DNA of 64,000 nt, taken from positions 53,501-117,500 of the forward strand of contig JAKOON010000106.1 in assembly GCA_022577435.1 (NCBI GenBank), written 5' to 3'. The DNA is from Embiotoca jacksoni (Eukaryota > Chordata > Actinopteri > Embiotocidae). This document shows positions 35,153-46,413 of the stretch, one piece after another. Made by a program: the position numbers and the translations under genes. Within the stretch, counting starts at the first letter, position 1; the number at the start of each line of letters is the position of its first letter. The notes below the pieces were generated by a model. It ran no database searches and was not told the DNA's origin. It saw nothing but the letters and a program-made list of their open reading frames with translations.

Positions 35153-36460
35153 ATGGCTGGTTCATCCATCAGGAAAGCTGTAGCAGGCGCTCTGGAGGAC
35201 CTGACGGAGAAGGACTTCCAGAAGTTCTGCTTCCATCTTCTGGACCGCCGGGACGAGCCACGCGTCAAACGCAACAGGGTGGAGGGGAAGAACTTCATGG
35301 AGATCACAGACGTGCTGGTTAACCATTTCACCGAGGAGAGGGCTGTTCTGGTGACGGTGGACCTCCTGAACCAGATCGGCTGCTGCGGCGTCGCCAAGAC
35401 ACTCGGTAAATAAGCAAAAAATAGAAAGATGAAAAAACAACTAGTAAAAGTAGACCGCTTTCTTTTTACTTTCAGTTTCGCGCCCTCCGGACTTCCTGCA
35501 GATCTGCAGGCTGCAGCTCACCGACAAACTCCTGTTGTACGAAGACAAAAAACACTCCAGTAAAGTTTCATTTAGATGAAGATTAATACAAATTAATTCT
35601 GGCTGAAAAGAAATCACACCCGATTAAAACTTAGAATATCGTTTTTAATAATACAAATTTCAGTATAATTTATATTTAGAATAAGTTTAAAGTAAAAAAC
35701 AGTCAAGCCAAATGAAAATGTGAATTTCAGAGAACCATTTCTTTCACTTCAAACAACAGACCATCGACTACTTTCACGTGTCGGCGTCACTCCGAGTCAT
35801 TGATGTGAAATAAAGGTGAACCGTCCTTTGGTGGAGTTTTTCTTCCTCAGCCTCTAACTCCGAGTCTTCCTCATGTTTGCAGGTGAAGAGACAGCCGGAC
35901 GGTCTTCTGCAGCCGCTGAGCAACACGGTAAAAAAGGTTTGTAGTTCAACTCCACATGAAGCTCCAATCATTTGTATTCTTTGATCTTTCAGACGGTATT
36001 TGTTATTAATTATTGTACCGTGAACTCTGACCTCAGAGAGTTTATAGAAGGTTTTTATTTGTATTTTTCTGTGATTTGTTTTCCACCTTTTTACGCAGCG
36101 ACACCTGGAAACCAAAGGAAATAAATATATATAAATCTATATAAAGACGGCTCCGGCTTTATGTCCTGAACTAATGGATCCGTCTGTTCTTTCTTTTTCC
36201 CCTCAGACCAGCACTTTGTGGATAAACACAGAAATGACTTGATCCAAAGAGTGAGCAACGTCGGACCCATTCTGGATGAGCTCCTCACCAAAGTCATCCA
36301 ACAGGAGCGTTACGACGCAATCCGAGCTGTGAAGCCCTCTCAGGAGCAGATGAGGGAGATCTACGGTGTTCTCCTGAAGGCCGGCACAGACGCCAAAGAC
36401 ATCTTCTACAACAGCCTGCAGAAACACGAGAAATGTCTCCTCCAAGACCTCCAGAAGTGA
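35153..36460 (+). CDS. pycard: ASC inflammasome adaptor (PYD-CARD), three coding exons
   Basis: Cytosolic adaptor that polymerises into the ASC speck. Its PYD binds PYD sensors and its CARD recruits caspase-1-type proteases. Coding exons: 35153-35405 (PYD, residues 1-84), 35883-35927 (15-residue linker) and 36207-36460 (CARD, about residues 100-183, DQHFVDKHRNDLIQRVSNV to LLQDLQK). Phases 1 and 1 close to 552 nt, 183 aa; human ASC is 195. The CARD start (HFVDxHRxxLIxRVxNV) is the typical ASC pattern. Exon 1 read past its donor meets TAA after two codons, so an unspliced read looks like an 86-aa PYD-only protein. It lies directly upstream of a multi-PYD FIIND gene on the same strand. AATAAA at 36930-36935 is a suitable polyA site. 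Confidence 0.92.
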
Positions 36461-36929
36461 AGACTGCGGTGAAGTCCGTGTTCAGACACAAACTCGGATA
36501 ATTGAGCTGAACGCAAAAAAGGTTTTCTTCACATTCAAAAAGTCAAAGATTTGTTTTTAAGAGAAAAATCTTTCCGGTCTGTTGTTTCACGCTTAAATGT
36601 GTTTAAACTTGTACGTATGACGTGAACCTTAATTCAATGGATTCATTTTAACACACATTTAACACACTGTAAAAAAAACAAAATCAACTGAGGATGTTTT
36701 AATCCAACAAATATCAAAAGTGTTTTTTAAACCTCATTATTTTATGTGAAGTAAAACAGAATGACGCAAGTTATTTTTTAATGTTTACATGTAAATCAGG
36801 TTTAAACTTCTTCTGTCCAATCAGAATTCACTGTTGGTGCTACTTCATTCAAAATGTTGTTGTTTTTTTATTAGATTTTTTTTTTTATTATAATCAAATC
36901 TTCATTTTGAGTGAATGGAGTGTCTCAGA

Positions 36930-36935
36930 AATAAA
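36930..36935 (+). terminator. Candidate polyadenylation signal of pycard
   Basis: AATAAA about 470 bases after the pycard stop codon, in the context 'cagaaataaagttg'. Confidence 0.5.
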
Positions 36936-36959
36936 GTTGATGTTCATCTTCACCTGCAG

Positions 36960-37600
36960 CTTTCCCCCGAGTCTTCACTGAATTCTGCTAAAGTTCAATT
37001 TTGTATTGATCCAGGTGTTTTATTCAGCTGCAGACTTTAATCCATCCTCTCTTTGCTTTCTTGTGAAAGCTGTTGCTAATAAGTGAAGTGACCATGAACG
37101 GTTTGTTTAGAAGATGTTCAGGATTTAGACTGCATCATAGCAGTGAAGCAGCTGGTGAAATTATATTATATTCTCATTTACATTTCCTACGTGCTGTTAG
37201 TTTGAGAATTCATTTTAAATGGGTTTACAAATTACAAATTATATCAAGAAATTGTTATTTTCTGTAAAAGCTTTGTTGAAATCAGTCTGCCAAAATGTCT
37301 GCCTGACTGAATGATAAAACATTGTTGCAGCAGTAAATTTATATTCACATTTAAAGATGTTTTTTATACATCAAGTTCCAGTTTAAGACAGTAAATAAAT
37401 GTTTTTTTTTAGTTTTTTTAATGCTAATTTAAATGTCCTGAGATGACCGGCGAGTTCAGAGGCGGAGTAATCTGACACCAACTGACACTTCAGGACCGGA
37501 GGACTGCCTGGACTACTTTTTGTGATCGAGGGTGCTGACCGAGCCGCAGGTCGGAGTGTCTGCGTCATTAGAAGTTTTAAAAGCGTCAAAAACCCGGAAA
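36960..37600. other. Spacer between pycard and the FIIND gene
   Basis: About 600 bases without supported exon, AT-rich until about 37430. Composition becomes more balanced toward 37500-37700, where the promoter of the next gene is expected. Confidence 0.55.
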
Positions 37601-37619
37601 CAGACTGATTGACGAGAGA

Positions 37620-37772
37620 AGAGAGAGAAAGAGAGAGAGAGGTTTTATTTCCTCTTTTTACACGGAGAGAGAAAGTAGATCCGCGGAAGAGCACCTCGCG
37701 CTAAACCTCGGCGATTCAACTTTAACCGTTATTCGCGAACAGAAGTGGAGATTACAGCGAGAACAGGAAAAG
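37620..37772 (+). promoter_or_regulatory. Probable noncoding first exon of the multi-PYD FIIND gene
   Basis: A GA-rich stretch (37613-37643) and a GC-richer segment end at 'gaacaggaaaag|gtaaaagt', a good donor at about 37772. The next usable acceptor is at 39485, just before the first PYD start codon. The transcription start is not defined. Confidence 0.45.
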
Positions 37773-37997
37773 GTAAAAGTGTCTTTTAAAACGGTGTTTA
37801 AACATGAACATTAGCCTGGCTAGTTTTAGTTTGTTTTTTACTGTCAGTTTTGTGTGTTCAACTTCTTGTCTCGAGCCGTTTTCACCGGTTTAAATACGGT
37901 AAATGAAAACGGACGTCAGCCAATTTAACGGATGTTGGACGTTAAACCTTCACAACACAGAACGATGTACTCGATGAAGTACTCAGGTTTACTGCAG

Positions 37998-39470
37998 TAA
38001 AAGTACCAAGACCGGACTGTTAAATACTTCACTCCAAATAAAATTGCTGGATTTAAAACCTTGTTTTAGTAAAAGTACTAATACCACACTTAAATACTTC
38101 ACTGTAAGTAAAAGTACTAATACCACACTGTTAAATACTTCACTGTAAGTAAAAGTACTAATACCACACTGTTAAATACTTTACTGTAAGTAAAAGTACT
38201 AATACCACACTGTTAAATACTCCACTGTAAGTAAAAGTACTAATACCACACTGTTAAATACTCCTCTGTAAGTAAAAGTACTAATACCACACTGTTAAAT
38301 ACTCCACTGGAAGTAAAAATACTAATACTACACTGTTAAATACTCTACTGGAAGTAAAAGTACTAATGCCACACTGTTAAATACTCCACTGGAAGTAAAA
38401 ATACTAATACTACACTGTTAAATACTCTACTGTAAGTAAAAGTACTAATACCACACTGTTAAATACTTCACTGTAAGTAAAAGTACTAATACCACAACAC
38501 TGTTAAATACTTCACTGTAAGTAAAAGTACTAATACCACACTGTTAAATACTCCACTGGAAGTAAAAATACTAATACCACAACACTGTTAAATATCCACT
38601 GTAAGTAAAAGTACTAATACCACACTGTTAAATACTCCACTGGAAGTAAAAGTACTAATACCACACTGTTAAATACTCCACTGGAAGTAAAAGTACTAAT
38701 ACCACACTGTTAAATACTCCTCTGTAAGTAAAAGTACTAATACCACACTGTTAAATACTCCACTGGAAGTAAAAATACTAATACCACAACACTGTTAAAT
38801 ATCCACTGTAAGTAAAAGTACTAATACCACACTGTTAAATACTCCACTGGAAGTAAAAGTACTAATACCACACTGTTAAATACTCCTCTGTAAGTAAAAG
38901 TACTAATACCACACTGTTAAATACTCCTCTGTAAGTAAAAGTACTAATACCACACTGTTAAATACTCCACTGGAAGTAAAAGTACTAATACCACACTGTT
39001 AAATACTCCACTGGAAGTAAAAGTACTAATACCACACTGTTAAATACTCCTCTGTAAGTAAAAGTACTAATACCACACTGTTAAATACTCCACTGGAAGT
39101 AAAAATACTAATACCACAACACTGTTAAATATCCACTGTAAGTAAAAGTACTAATACCACACTGTTAAATACTCCACTGGAAGTAAAAGTACTAATACCA
39201 CACTGTTAAATACTCCACTGGAAGTAAAAGTACTAATACCACACTGTTAAATACTCCACTGGAAGTAAAAGTACTAATACCACACTGTTAAATACTCCAC
39301 TGGAAGTAAAAATACTAATACCACAACACTGTTAAATATCCACTGTAAGTAAAAGTACTAATACCACACTGTTAAATACTCCACTGGAAGTAAAAGTACT
39401 AATACCACACTGTTAAATACTCCTCTGTAAGTAAAAGTACTAATACCACACTGTTAAATACTTCACTATT
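37998..39470 (+). repeat. 41-bp minisatellite in intron 1 of the FIIND gene
   Basis: About 35 tandem copies of a unit such as 'taagtaaaagtactaataccacactgttaaatactccactg'. Variant classes differ by 'tggaagtaaa' versus 'tgtaagtaaa', 'tccactg' versus 'tcctctg', and a version with 'ccacaacactgttaaatatccactg'. The variants recur in blocks, so larger multi-unit segments were copied. It ends 15 bases before the acceptor of exon 2. There are no unique spacers, so it is not a CRISPR-like array. Confidence 0.95.
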
Positions 39471-39485
39471 CTTTTACATTTCCAG

Positions 39486-42400
39486 GCTGAAGAAATGGCG
39501 ACTGAGAAGCTGATCGTTGAGATGTTGGATCCGTTGAGTCCAGAAGAGTTTGATGAATTCAAGTCGCTCATCAAACAGAAACCGGGTTCAGCACTCGTCC
39601 CAAAGAGCCGACTGAAGGAGTCAACCAGGCCGGATGTAGCGGCGCTGATGGTGGAGGAGTTCGGACCAGAGAGTATGAAGGTGACCAGAGACCTGTTGAT
39701 GAAGATGAGGAGGACTGATGTGGTTCAGAGACCGTCAGGTACCGACTCAGGAGCCGAAGATGAAGAGTGAAGCAACAGGCTGGCTTCCAATGTTTTCATC
39801 TGATCTTTTACATTTCTGTATTTTCTAAACCAATATTATAATATTAATACAGTTAAAGTGTCACTTGGGGATCAAGTTTTGATTCTGTATTGTTGATGAA
39901 AGTTGATCAAACCGACTGCTGATTGATCTTTTCCTGTTTCCTTCCTCCTCAGAGGAACAGCAGCGTCCTTCCCTGACCCAGAGAGTGAGTGATGTCACAT
40001 CAGTCGACTTTACACGGTCCACATTTCATTCATTCAAATCTTCATCATACGTAATACAAACGTAACTTAAAATATCGCTCACGTTGTTCTCCTTTAAACT
40101 ACTTATCGTACGCACAAGGTCTTCAACACGGCTGACACTCAGCTATACAAAAAAATGATGTCGGAAACTAAATGAATCAAAGCAAAGTATTTGATTTATT
40201 TTCATATAACTTGTCAGGACAACAACAATTTATGTTTTCTGAACCTCCTGAGTAACATGCATCACTTTACAATATGTTAAAAGACAAACAGCACATTATT
40301 ACTAACTACTAGTCCGACTGATGGAATCTAATCACATCTACATTTCTAAAACATCGATGAGAAGTGAACAGAAACATCTGAAAGCGTCTCAGCTGAGAAA
40401 CTCCACTGTTTGACTGATAAACATTTCCTCTGAATTTACCAGGTAGAAACGATGGTGTCTGTTACTGAGCTGCTTTTGGAGACTCTGGCTGGTCTGAGTG
40501 ATGAAGAGCTCAACATCTTCAATCAAAGGCAGTGGACCTTTTACTATCAGAGACGTCACAAAGTCCTCCTAAGGAGGAGGCCGCTGGAGACATCACACCT
40601 GCAGATGTCAGACCTGCAGACATCAGTGTTTATTATGGTGCAGATTCACAGACAAAACTCAGTGGAGGAGACCAGGAAGATTTTAATGGAGATGAAGCGG
40701 ATGGATCTGCTGCAGAAGCTTTCACACAGCAGCTCAGGACCCAAAGGTAAGACAACTAAACATGACATCACCTAAACATGTTCAAATCACTGAAACGCTT
40801 CTTAACGTGTTTTTCATATGTTCATATATGTGCTGTTCTTTACAATATAAATAAGGTTTAAAGTGTATAAAACAGAAGGTGTATCATCTGGTGTACAAAG
40901 TGTGAAATGTGAAACAATACGGTGGGAGAGGGGCACCAATGGGAAATGGTCTTCACTTTTATAGCGATGTTTCACCTCAGCAGTCTCAAAAAGCTTTCAA
41001 ATTGGCCTCATTCACACCAGCGGCAGCAGAGCTGCTGGCAGGAGGAACTTGAGGTTCGGTGTCTTGCTCACGGACACCTCGGCAGGTGGACAGCAGGACC
41101 CGGGATTGAACCACCAACGTTATGATCAGTGGGACCCGCTCCACCATCTGAGCCACAGACACCAAAAATAACATTTAGTCTGTCACAGTTCAGGAGGTTT
41201 AAGAGCAACTGGGTTTTTATTTGAACAATATTCATAAACACTCATTTCTGCTTCTTTCATTTTCTTTGTTTCTCCTCAGAAAAACATCTGGACGAACATC
41301 TGTCTGCTCTGATCCTCAAAGTAAGAAACATAACATCTGTGTGACCTGAGACACAGATTTAAAATCATCAACAGCAGTGATGAATGAAACTTGTTTTAAT
41401 TTGGAGTGGAAGGTTCACATGAAACATTCGGTCACAGACGGAAAGAAGCGTGTTTCTACAGAGGGTTTCATTTCTCTGCTGTTTTTACAGACTTCATCAA
41501 AAACCTGATGTTCAGATCAGGGAGCCGTTACAACCTGGATATAAAATCATATTAATGAGAAACATCAAGCAGAAATTAAAGTGGAGAAGGAAAAATAAAT
41601 CCTGCTCTGCTCCACAAACTGATAATGAGTAAATGTATCAGCAGCTTCAGTGATTCTCAGTGAAAACATCTTTAAACATTCAAATATCTGCAGTGATGAC
41701 GGAGACCAGATCCAACAACATCCATCTTTTATTTTCTGAATGAAAAAGAACCTTTTCTCTGTGAACGTATGCTTTGAATTTTCCAGGTGGCAGAAATGGC
41801 AGCTGTGGAAGACCTGCTTCAGGAAGCTCTGGATGGTTTGAGTCAACCAGATTTCCTGGACTTCAAGTGGTTCCTGCAGTTCACCTTCTTCCAGAAGAGT
41901 CTTCCATGGAACCACGTGGAACCTGGAAACAGGACCATGATAAAGGATCTGTTGATGAGGGGTCTTGGTCGTCGGTCTGTGGAGGTGACCAGGGAGTTTC
42001 TCATGGACCTGAACAGGACGGATCTGCTGCCGATGTTTTCAGGGAGCATCTCTCTACCAAAAGGTAAAACACTGAACACATGACGCAGGTGTGAAGGCAC
42101 AAATACAGCAACGCAACACAATAACATGAAGAGCTGAATCAACAAGAACTGAACAACAGATCCTCCTGAATCCTGCACACTGAACCTTTAAATGATTTAG
42201 CAAATCTAATGTTGAATAAATGGGATCAGGATTAAATTTATTTCAGAGAAAGGTCTGATGTTTATTCTCTCATTCTTGAATCTTGTTGTTTCTTTTCTCC
42301 TCAGAGAAACACTGTGTGGATGAACGCTGGCCTGCACTGATCCAGGAAGTGAGTCATGTCACATCTGTCTGACTCCAGATGCAGCTTTGATATCATCTTT

Positions 42401-45085
42401 ATCATTGAAAATGATACAAAGCAAATACAAAGAAAGGATTAAACAATCATGACCCTGTTACCAGAGATATAATGGTCTTTTAGGAAGATAAAAGTGACAG
42501 AAATGTCTTCATGTACAAAATGTTTTTTAAAGAATGTATTTGATTAATCTGACAAACATTATGATTTGTGTCATTACTAATTATCTTGTGATCATAATAT
42601 TTCACACAAATTTCAAATTCAAGCAGGAGCTTTTTCAGAATTTGTGCAATTTTCTCTGTAAAAAAACATCGTGAACATCTGCTGAAAGTATTACAAATAT
42701 AAAGTCGCCTTTCCAAATAAAACGTTATTTTCCAAAATAAGTGAACAGAAACATCTGAAAGCGTCTCAGCTGAGAAACTCCACTGTTTGACTGATAAACA
42801 TTTCCTCTGAATTTACCAGGTAGAAACGATGGTGTCTGTTACTGAGCTGCTTTTGGAGACTCTGGCTGGTCTGAGTGATGAAGAGCTCAACATCTTCAAT
42901 CAAAGGCGGTGGAGCCTTGACCATCAGAGACGTGATGAAGTCCTCCTAAGGAGGAGGGTGCTGGAGACATCAGACCTGCAGACATCAGACCTGCAGACAT
43001 TAGTGTTTATTATGGTGCAGATTCACAGACAAAACTCAGTGGAGGAGACCAGGAAGATTTTAATGGAGATGAAGCGGATGGATCTGCTGCAGAAGCTTTC
43101 ACACAGCAGCTCAGGACCCAAAGGTAAGACAACGAAACATGACATCACCTAAACATGTTCAAATCACTGAAACGCTTCTTAACGTGTCTCAAATGCTTCA
43201 CAGCAAAGTCTTAAATATGTTGATGTGAAATGGAGAGAAATTAAGATCTTCTTTTGTACAAAGTTTACAACTGTGACAGTTTATCATTGTTAAGGAGCTT
43301 AAAGGGAGATTTTGTAGTATTTTGTACAAACCTGTATTGTGTGATACACAGAGCTGATAATCAGATGTTAAATCAGTGACGAGTGTCTCTCACCTCTTCT
43401 CTCCTCAGAGAAACCGTCTGTGGACGAGCGACTTGCTGCTCTGATCCAGAAAGTGAGTAACATCACGTTCACTACAACAGCTTTCATTCACAGGCAGGTT
43501 GAACTGTTTGATGGCAAAATCCAAACTCTGGTTTACACGGCATTTCTCTCACAGCAGCACTTTTATCCAACAATAGTCCTTCATCATGTCTTCATCACTG
43601 AGCATCAGATGTCAGCATGTCCATTGTTCTCAATGTTTATCCCTCAAAAACTATAAAAAGATTTTACTGTTCACCATTTTCAAAGAATTAAACAAAATAT
43701 AAACCCTGAAAAATAGGAAAGAGTTTTGAGCCAATGTGATTCATTTCATTGTTTGATAGTTCTGTGAGAAAACAGCTGCAGCCTGGAAATGAAAAGAAAA
43801 ACTACAACAATACAAAGAAGGGAAGCATTGTTTGTTCTGTAATTTATGTTCATAAAGAAGAATCGGTACAACAGGCCGTATCAGATGCTTTCAACCTTCT
43901 GAGGTGTTGCAGTCACCGGTTGTACTTGTGAAGTGGATTGAAGATATGCTGAGTGAATGTGTTCACTGTTCCAGGTAGCAACGATAGCAGCTGTGAAACA
44001 GCTGCTTTTGGAAACCCTGAATGATCTGAGCAACAAAGAGCTCGAGGACTTCAGCCGACTCCTGCCGTCGATTCTCTCTCAGAGGATTCTCTCACTCTTA
44101 TCATGGCGGAGCCTCCCAGTTCAGAGGGCAGATATAGTGGCTACAATGGTGGACGGTGTCGGCCATCAGTCTGTGGAGGTGACCAGAGAGGCTTTAAAGA
44201 AGATGAACAGGACGGATCTGTTGTGGAGGCTGTCAGACAGCAGCTCTGCATCCGAAGGTAAAACACACTAATCTGTCATCGTCAATGTTAAATATGAAAA
44301 CATGGGATCAATAATTCCCTAAAGATTGAATATCTGATTAAATCAACATCGTACTGGATTCATTGAGCCGTGTTGGTTATTTGTTGTTTTTTGAAGCATC
44401 TGAGTCTCATTAAAGTTTGTTGCACTTGGAGCTGTGATGAAAGTCGGTGTTCTTTCTCCTCAGAGAAGCCGTCTGTGGAAGAGCGTAGAGCTGCTCAGCT
44501 GAACACAGTGAGTGGGACTTCATTCAGACCATGCAGGTGGAAAACCATCCTCATCTTGAACATTAGAAATAATGAAACCAACAGAACGCATGTTTTAAAC
44601 TGGATTCTCACTGTTAATGTTGAAGTCTTCTGTAATATTGTTATAAACCGCTGAAACACAAACACTTCTCTGTGTTTGTGTTTAAAACAGGAGAAATATA
44701 ATCAATACAAGGAATATTAATACGTTTACCGTTGTCATGAGGAAATAAATCTTTAGAAATGTCCTGTTTGCTTAACGAATGGTGTAAATTTTTCAGGAAG
44801 AATTAATGGCGGCTTCTAAACAACTTCTTTTGAAGACACTTGAATATTTGAACAACGACGGCATCAAGAAATTCAAGTACTTGCTGCAGTTCACGTGTTT
44901 CCAGAAGAGCCTCCCATCAATAAAAATAAACCAACTGGTGTTTAGAGACAAGACCGACAAACTAGTGGATGTGATGATGGAGGAACTTGGTCAACAGTCT
45001 GTGGAGGTGACCAGAGAGGTTCTCATGGACATGAACAGGACTGATCTGGAGCAGAGGATGTCAGAGATCAGCTCTAGATCCAAAG
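39486..45085 (+). CDS. Six tandem PYD exons, N-terminal part of a PYD-FIIND-PYD protein
   Basis: PYD-type death-fold domains mediate like-with-like assembly in inflammasomes. PYD exons: 39486-39738 (ATG at 39495, MATEKLIVEMLDPLSPEEFD), 40443-40746, 41787-42063, 42820-43123, 43975-44257 and 44797-45085. Short linker exons lie after the first five: 39953-39984, 41280-41320, 42305-42348, 43409-43452 and 44464-44507. The last four linkers encode the same theme, EK-x(2,3)-DERLAALIQ. Every PYD exon ends in phase 1 and every linker in phase 0, so the modules can be added or lost freely. Most PYDs end with SVEVTREVLxxMNRTDLLxxLS. The second and fourth are near-identical to each other and atypical, with 'LQTSDLQT' text in the middle. 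The sum is about 635 codons. Continuation into the FIIND exons at 46414 is likely but the joining linker was not found. No NACHT or LRR exon is present. Confidence 0.8.
40930..41165 (-). mobile_element. tRNA-derived SINE in an intron of the PYD array
   Basis: On the minus strand the text starts 'tggctcagatggtggagcgggtccca' (box A-like) and has 'ggtggttcaatcccgggtcc' (box B-like) at tRNA spacing, followed by 'gtgtccgtgagcaagacacc', the usual fish SINE continuation. It is not a functional tRNA gene, as no cloverleaf is completed. Confidence 0.7.
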
Positions 45086-45321
45086 GTAGGACAACAAAAA
45101 CAATCGCAGGGTCTCATGAAGGGAAATTCACTTTTATGATTCACTGTATTTGGGTTTAAACTTGATTTAATCACCAACGAGAAAGAAAACAACAGTCACC
45201 TCCTGGTGGTTGTTGTTCCTCCTCCAGTCAGTCAGCTGTTTCCCTCCATGTCCGTCCACATAAAATATCTGTTGTGGGAACTTGGAAGGAATCTTTACAG
45301 GTGTTCACAAAAAGCTGACTG

Positions 45322-46000
45322 ACAGCAGACGATGCTTCATATGTAGAAGTTGCTCAAAGAATCTGGAGTCCGTCGCTCATCAGCAGTAAAATCCATCTTT
45401 GAAGCATCGTCTGCTGTCATGGCAACAACTTTGTGTTCTATCAGAATCTGTCGAAGAATTTATCGGATAAATATCCATCTTCACCTCCTGCTTCACCTCC
45501 TGCTCCACCTCCTGTTCCACCTCTTGCTTCACCTCCTGGAACACCTTCTGCCCCACCTTCTGCTTCACCTCCTGCTCCACCTCCTGGACCACCTCCTGGA
45601 CCACCTTCTGGACCAGCTCCTGCTCCACCTCCTGTTCTACCTCCTGGATCACCTCCTTCTCCACTTCCTGCTCCACCTCCTGCTTCACCTCCTGGACCAC
45701 CTCCTTCTCCACCTCCATCTCCTCCTCCGGCTCCACCTTCTGGACCAGCTCCGGCTCTTCCCCCGCTAGCGAGGAGACGTTCCACGTCCTTAGAGTTGGT
45801 CTACGCTGCCTGCGATCGTCTCGCCCGCCGCCCGGTCTCCAGTGCACCCACCCGATGCTTGTCCCTGCGGGTGGTGGGTCCACAGGGGGGCTGCTCCATG
45901 ATGTTTCTCCGGGCTAAGCCCGACCGGGCCCCCTGGGCGAAGTTTGACTTGGGAGACCCGACCAGGAGCTGATGACCAGCACAGGATCACTGAGCCACTC
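45322..46000 (-). mobile_element. LINE 5' fragment carrying an expanded repeat
   Basis: On the minus strand, 45755-45970 reads like the start of a fish LINE endonuclease frame (GTSIGWVHWRPGGG, then RRPTLRTWNVSSLAGEEPEL). It then dissolves into a 12-bp repeat in place of the endonuclease. It lies between the last PYD exon (45085) and the first FIIND exon (46414), just where a linker exon is expected. Short inverted repeats 'gcagacgatgcttc'/'gaagcatcgtctgc' are near 45325 and 45403. Confidence 0.6.
45478..45755. repeat. 12-bp minisatellite 'cctcctgctcca' inside the LINE fragment
   Basis: About 23 degenerate units. Being a multiple of three, it gives long frames on both strands (Pro-rich on plus, Glu/Val/Gln-rich on minus). 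Neither is a credible gene. Confidence 0.85.
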
Positions 46001-46413
46001 AAACCCCCCCACCACGTTAAGGTGGAGATTCTCTGAGGGGTTTTCTACGTAGTCTTGTTTTATTACATTGTTCCCCGTATTGTCTGTGTGGTTTTATCTC
46101 CTTTCCGTTCGTTAACAAGCATCAAGCACGTCAGTAAAGAGTTTTCTCTTCTCGTCGCTGCTGAGGAAGAAAACATGCAGGAAAATGTAAATGTGTTACG
46201 AAGCACATCAACAACACATTAAGGGTTATCGTATGATTTTATATGTTCATAGAATCCTGTGTGTCTCAACAAAGACCTTCTGGAAGCTTGGAGCTGGAGG
46301 ATTGTAGAAGTGTTCTGGTAATCTCGTTCATTCATTTGTTAGTTCACCTCAGTTTCCATAAATTTATGTGATGCTGCAAAAAGGAACATTTACAACACTT
46401 ACTTCCAAAACAG

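Noticed and set aside
37998..39470. CRISPR-like array
   Set aside because: The 41-bp units are directly adjacent with no unique spacers, in an animal intron; it is a minisatellite.
41000..41165. tRNA gene
   Set aside because: Box A and box B text is present on the minus strand but the acceptor stem does not pair and SINE tail sequence follows.
45433..45972. Proline-rich plus-strand protein of 179 codons
   Set aside because: It is the reverse reading of a 12-bp repeat inside a LINE fragment that is oriented on the minus strand.
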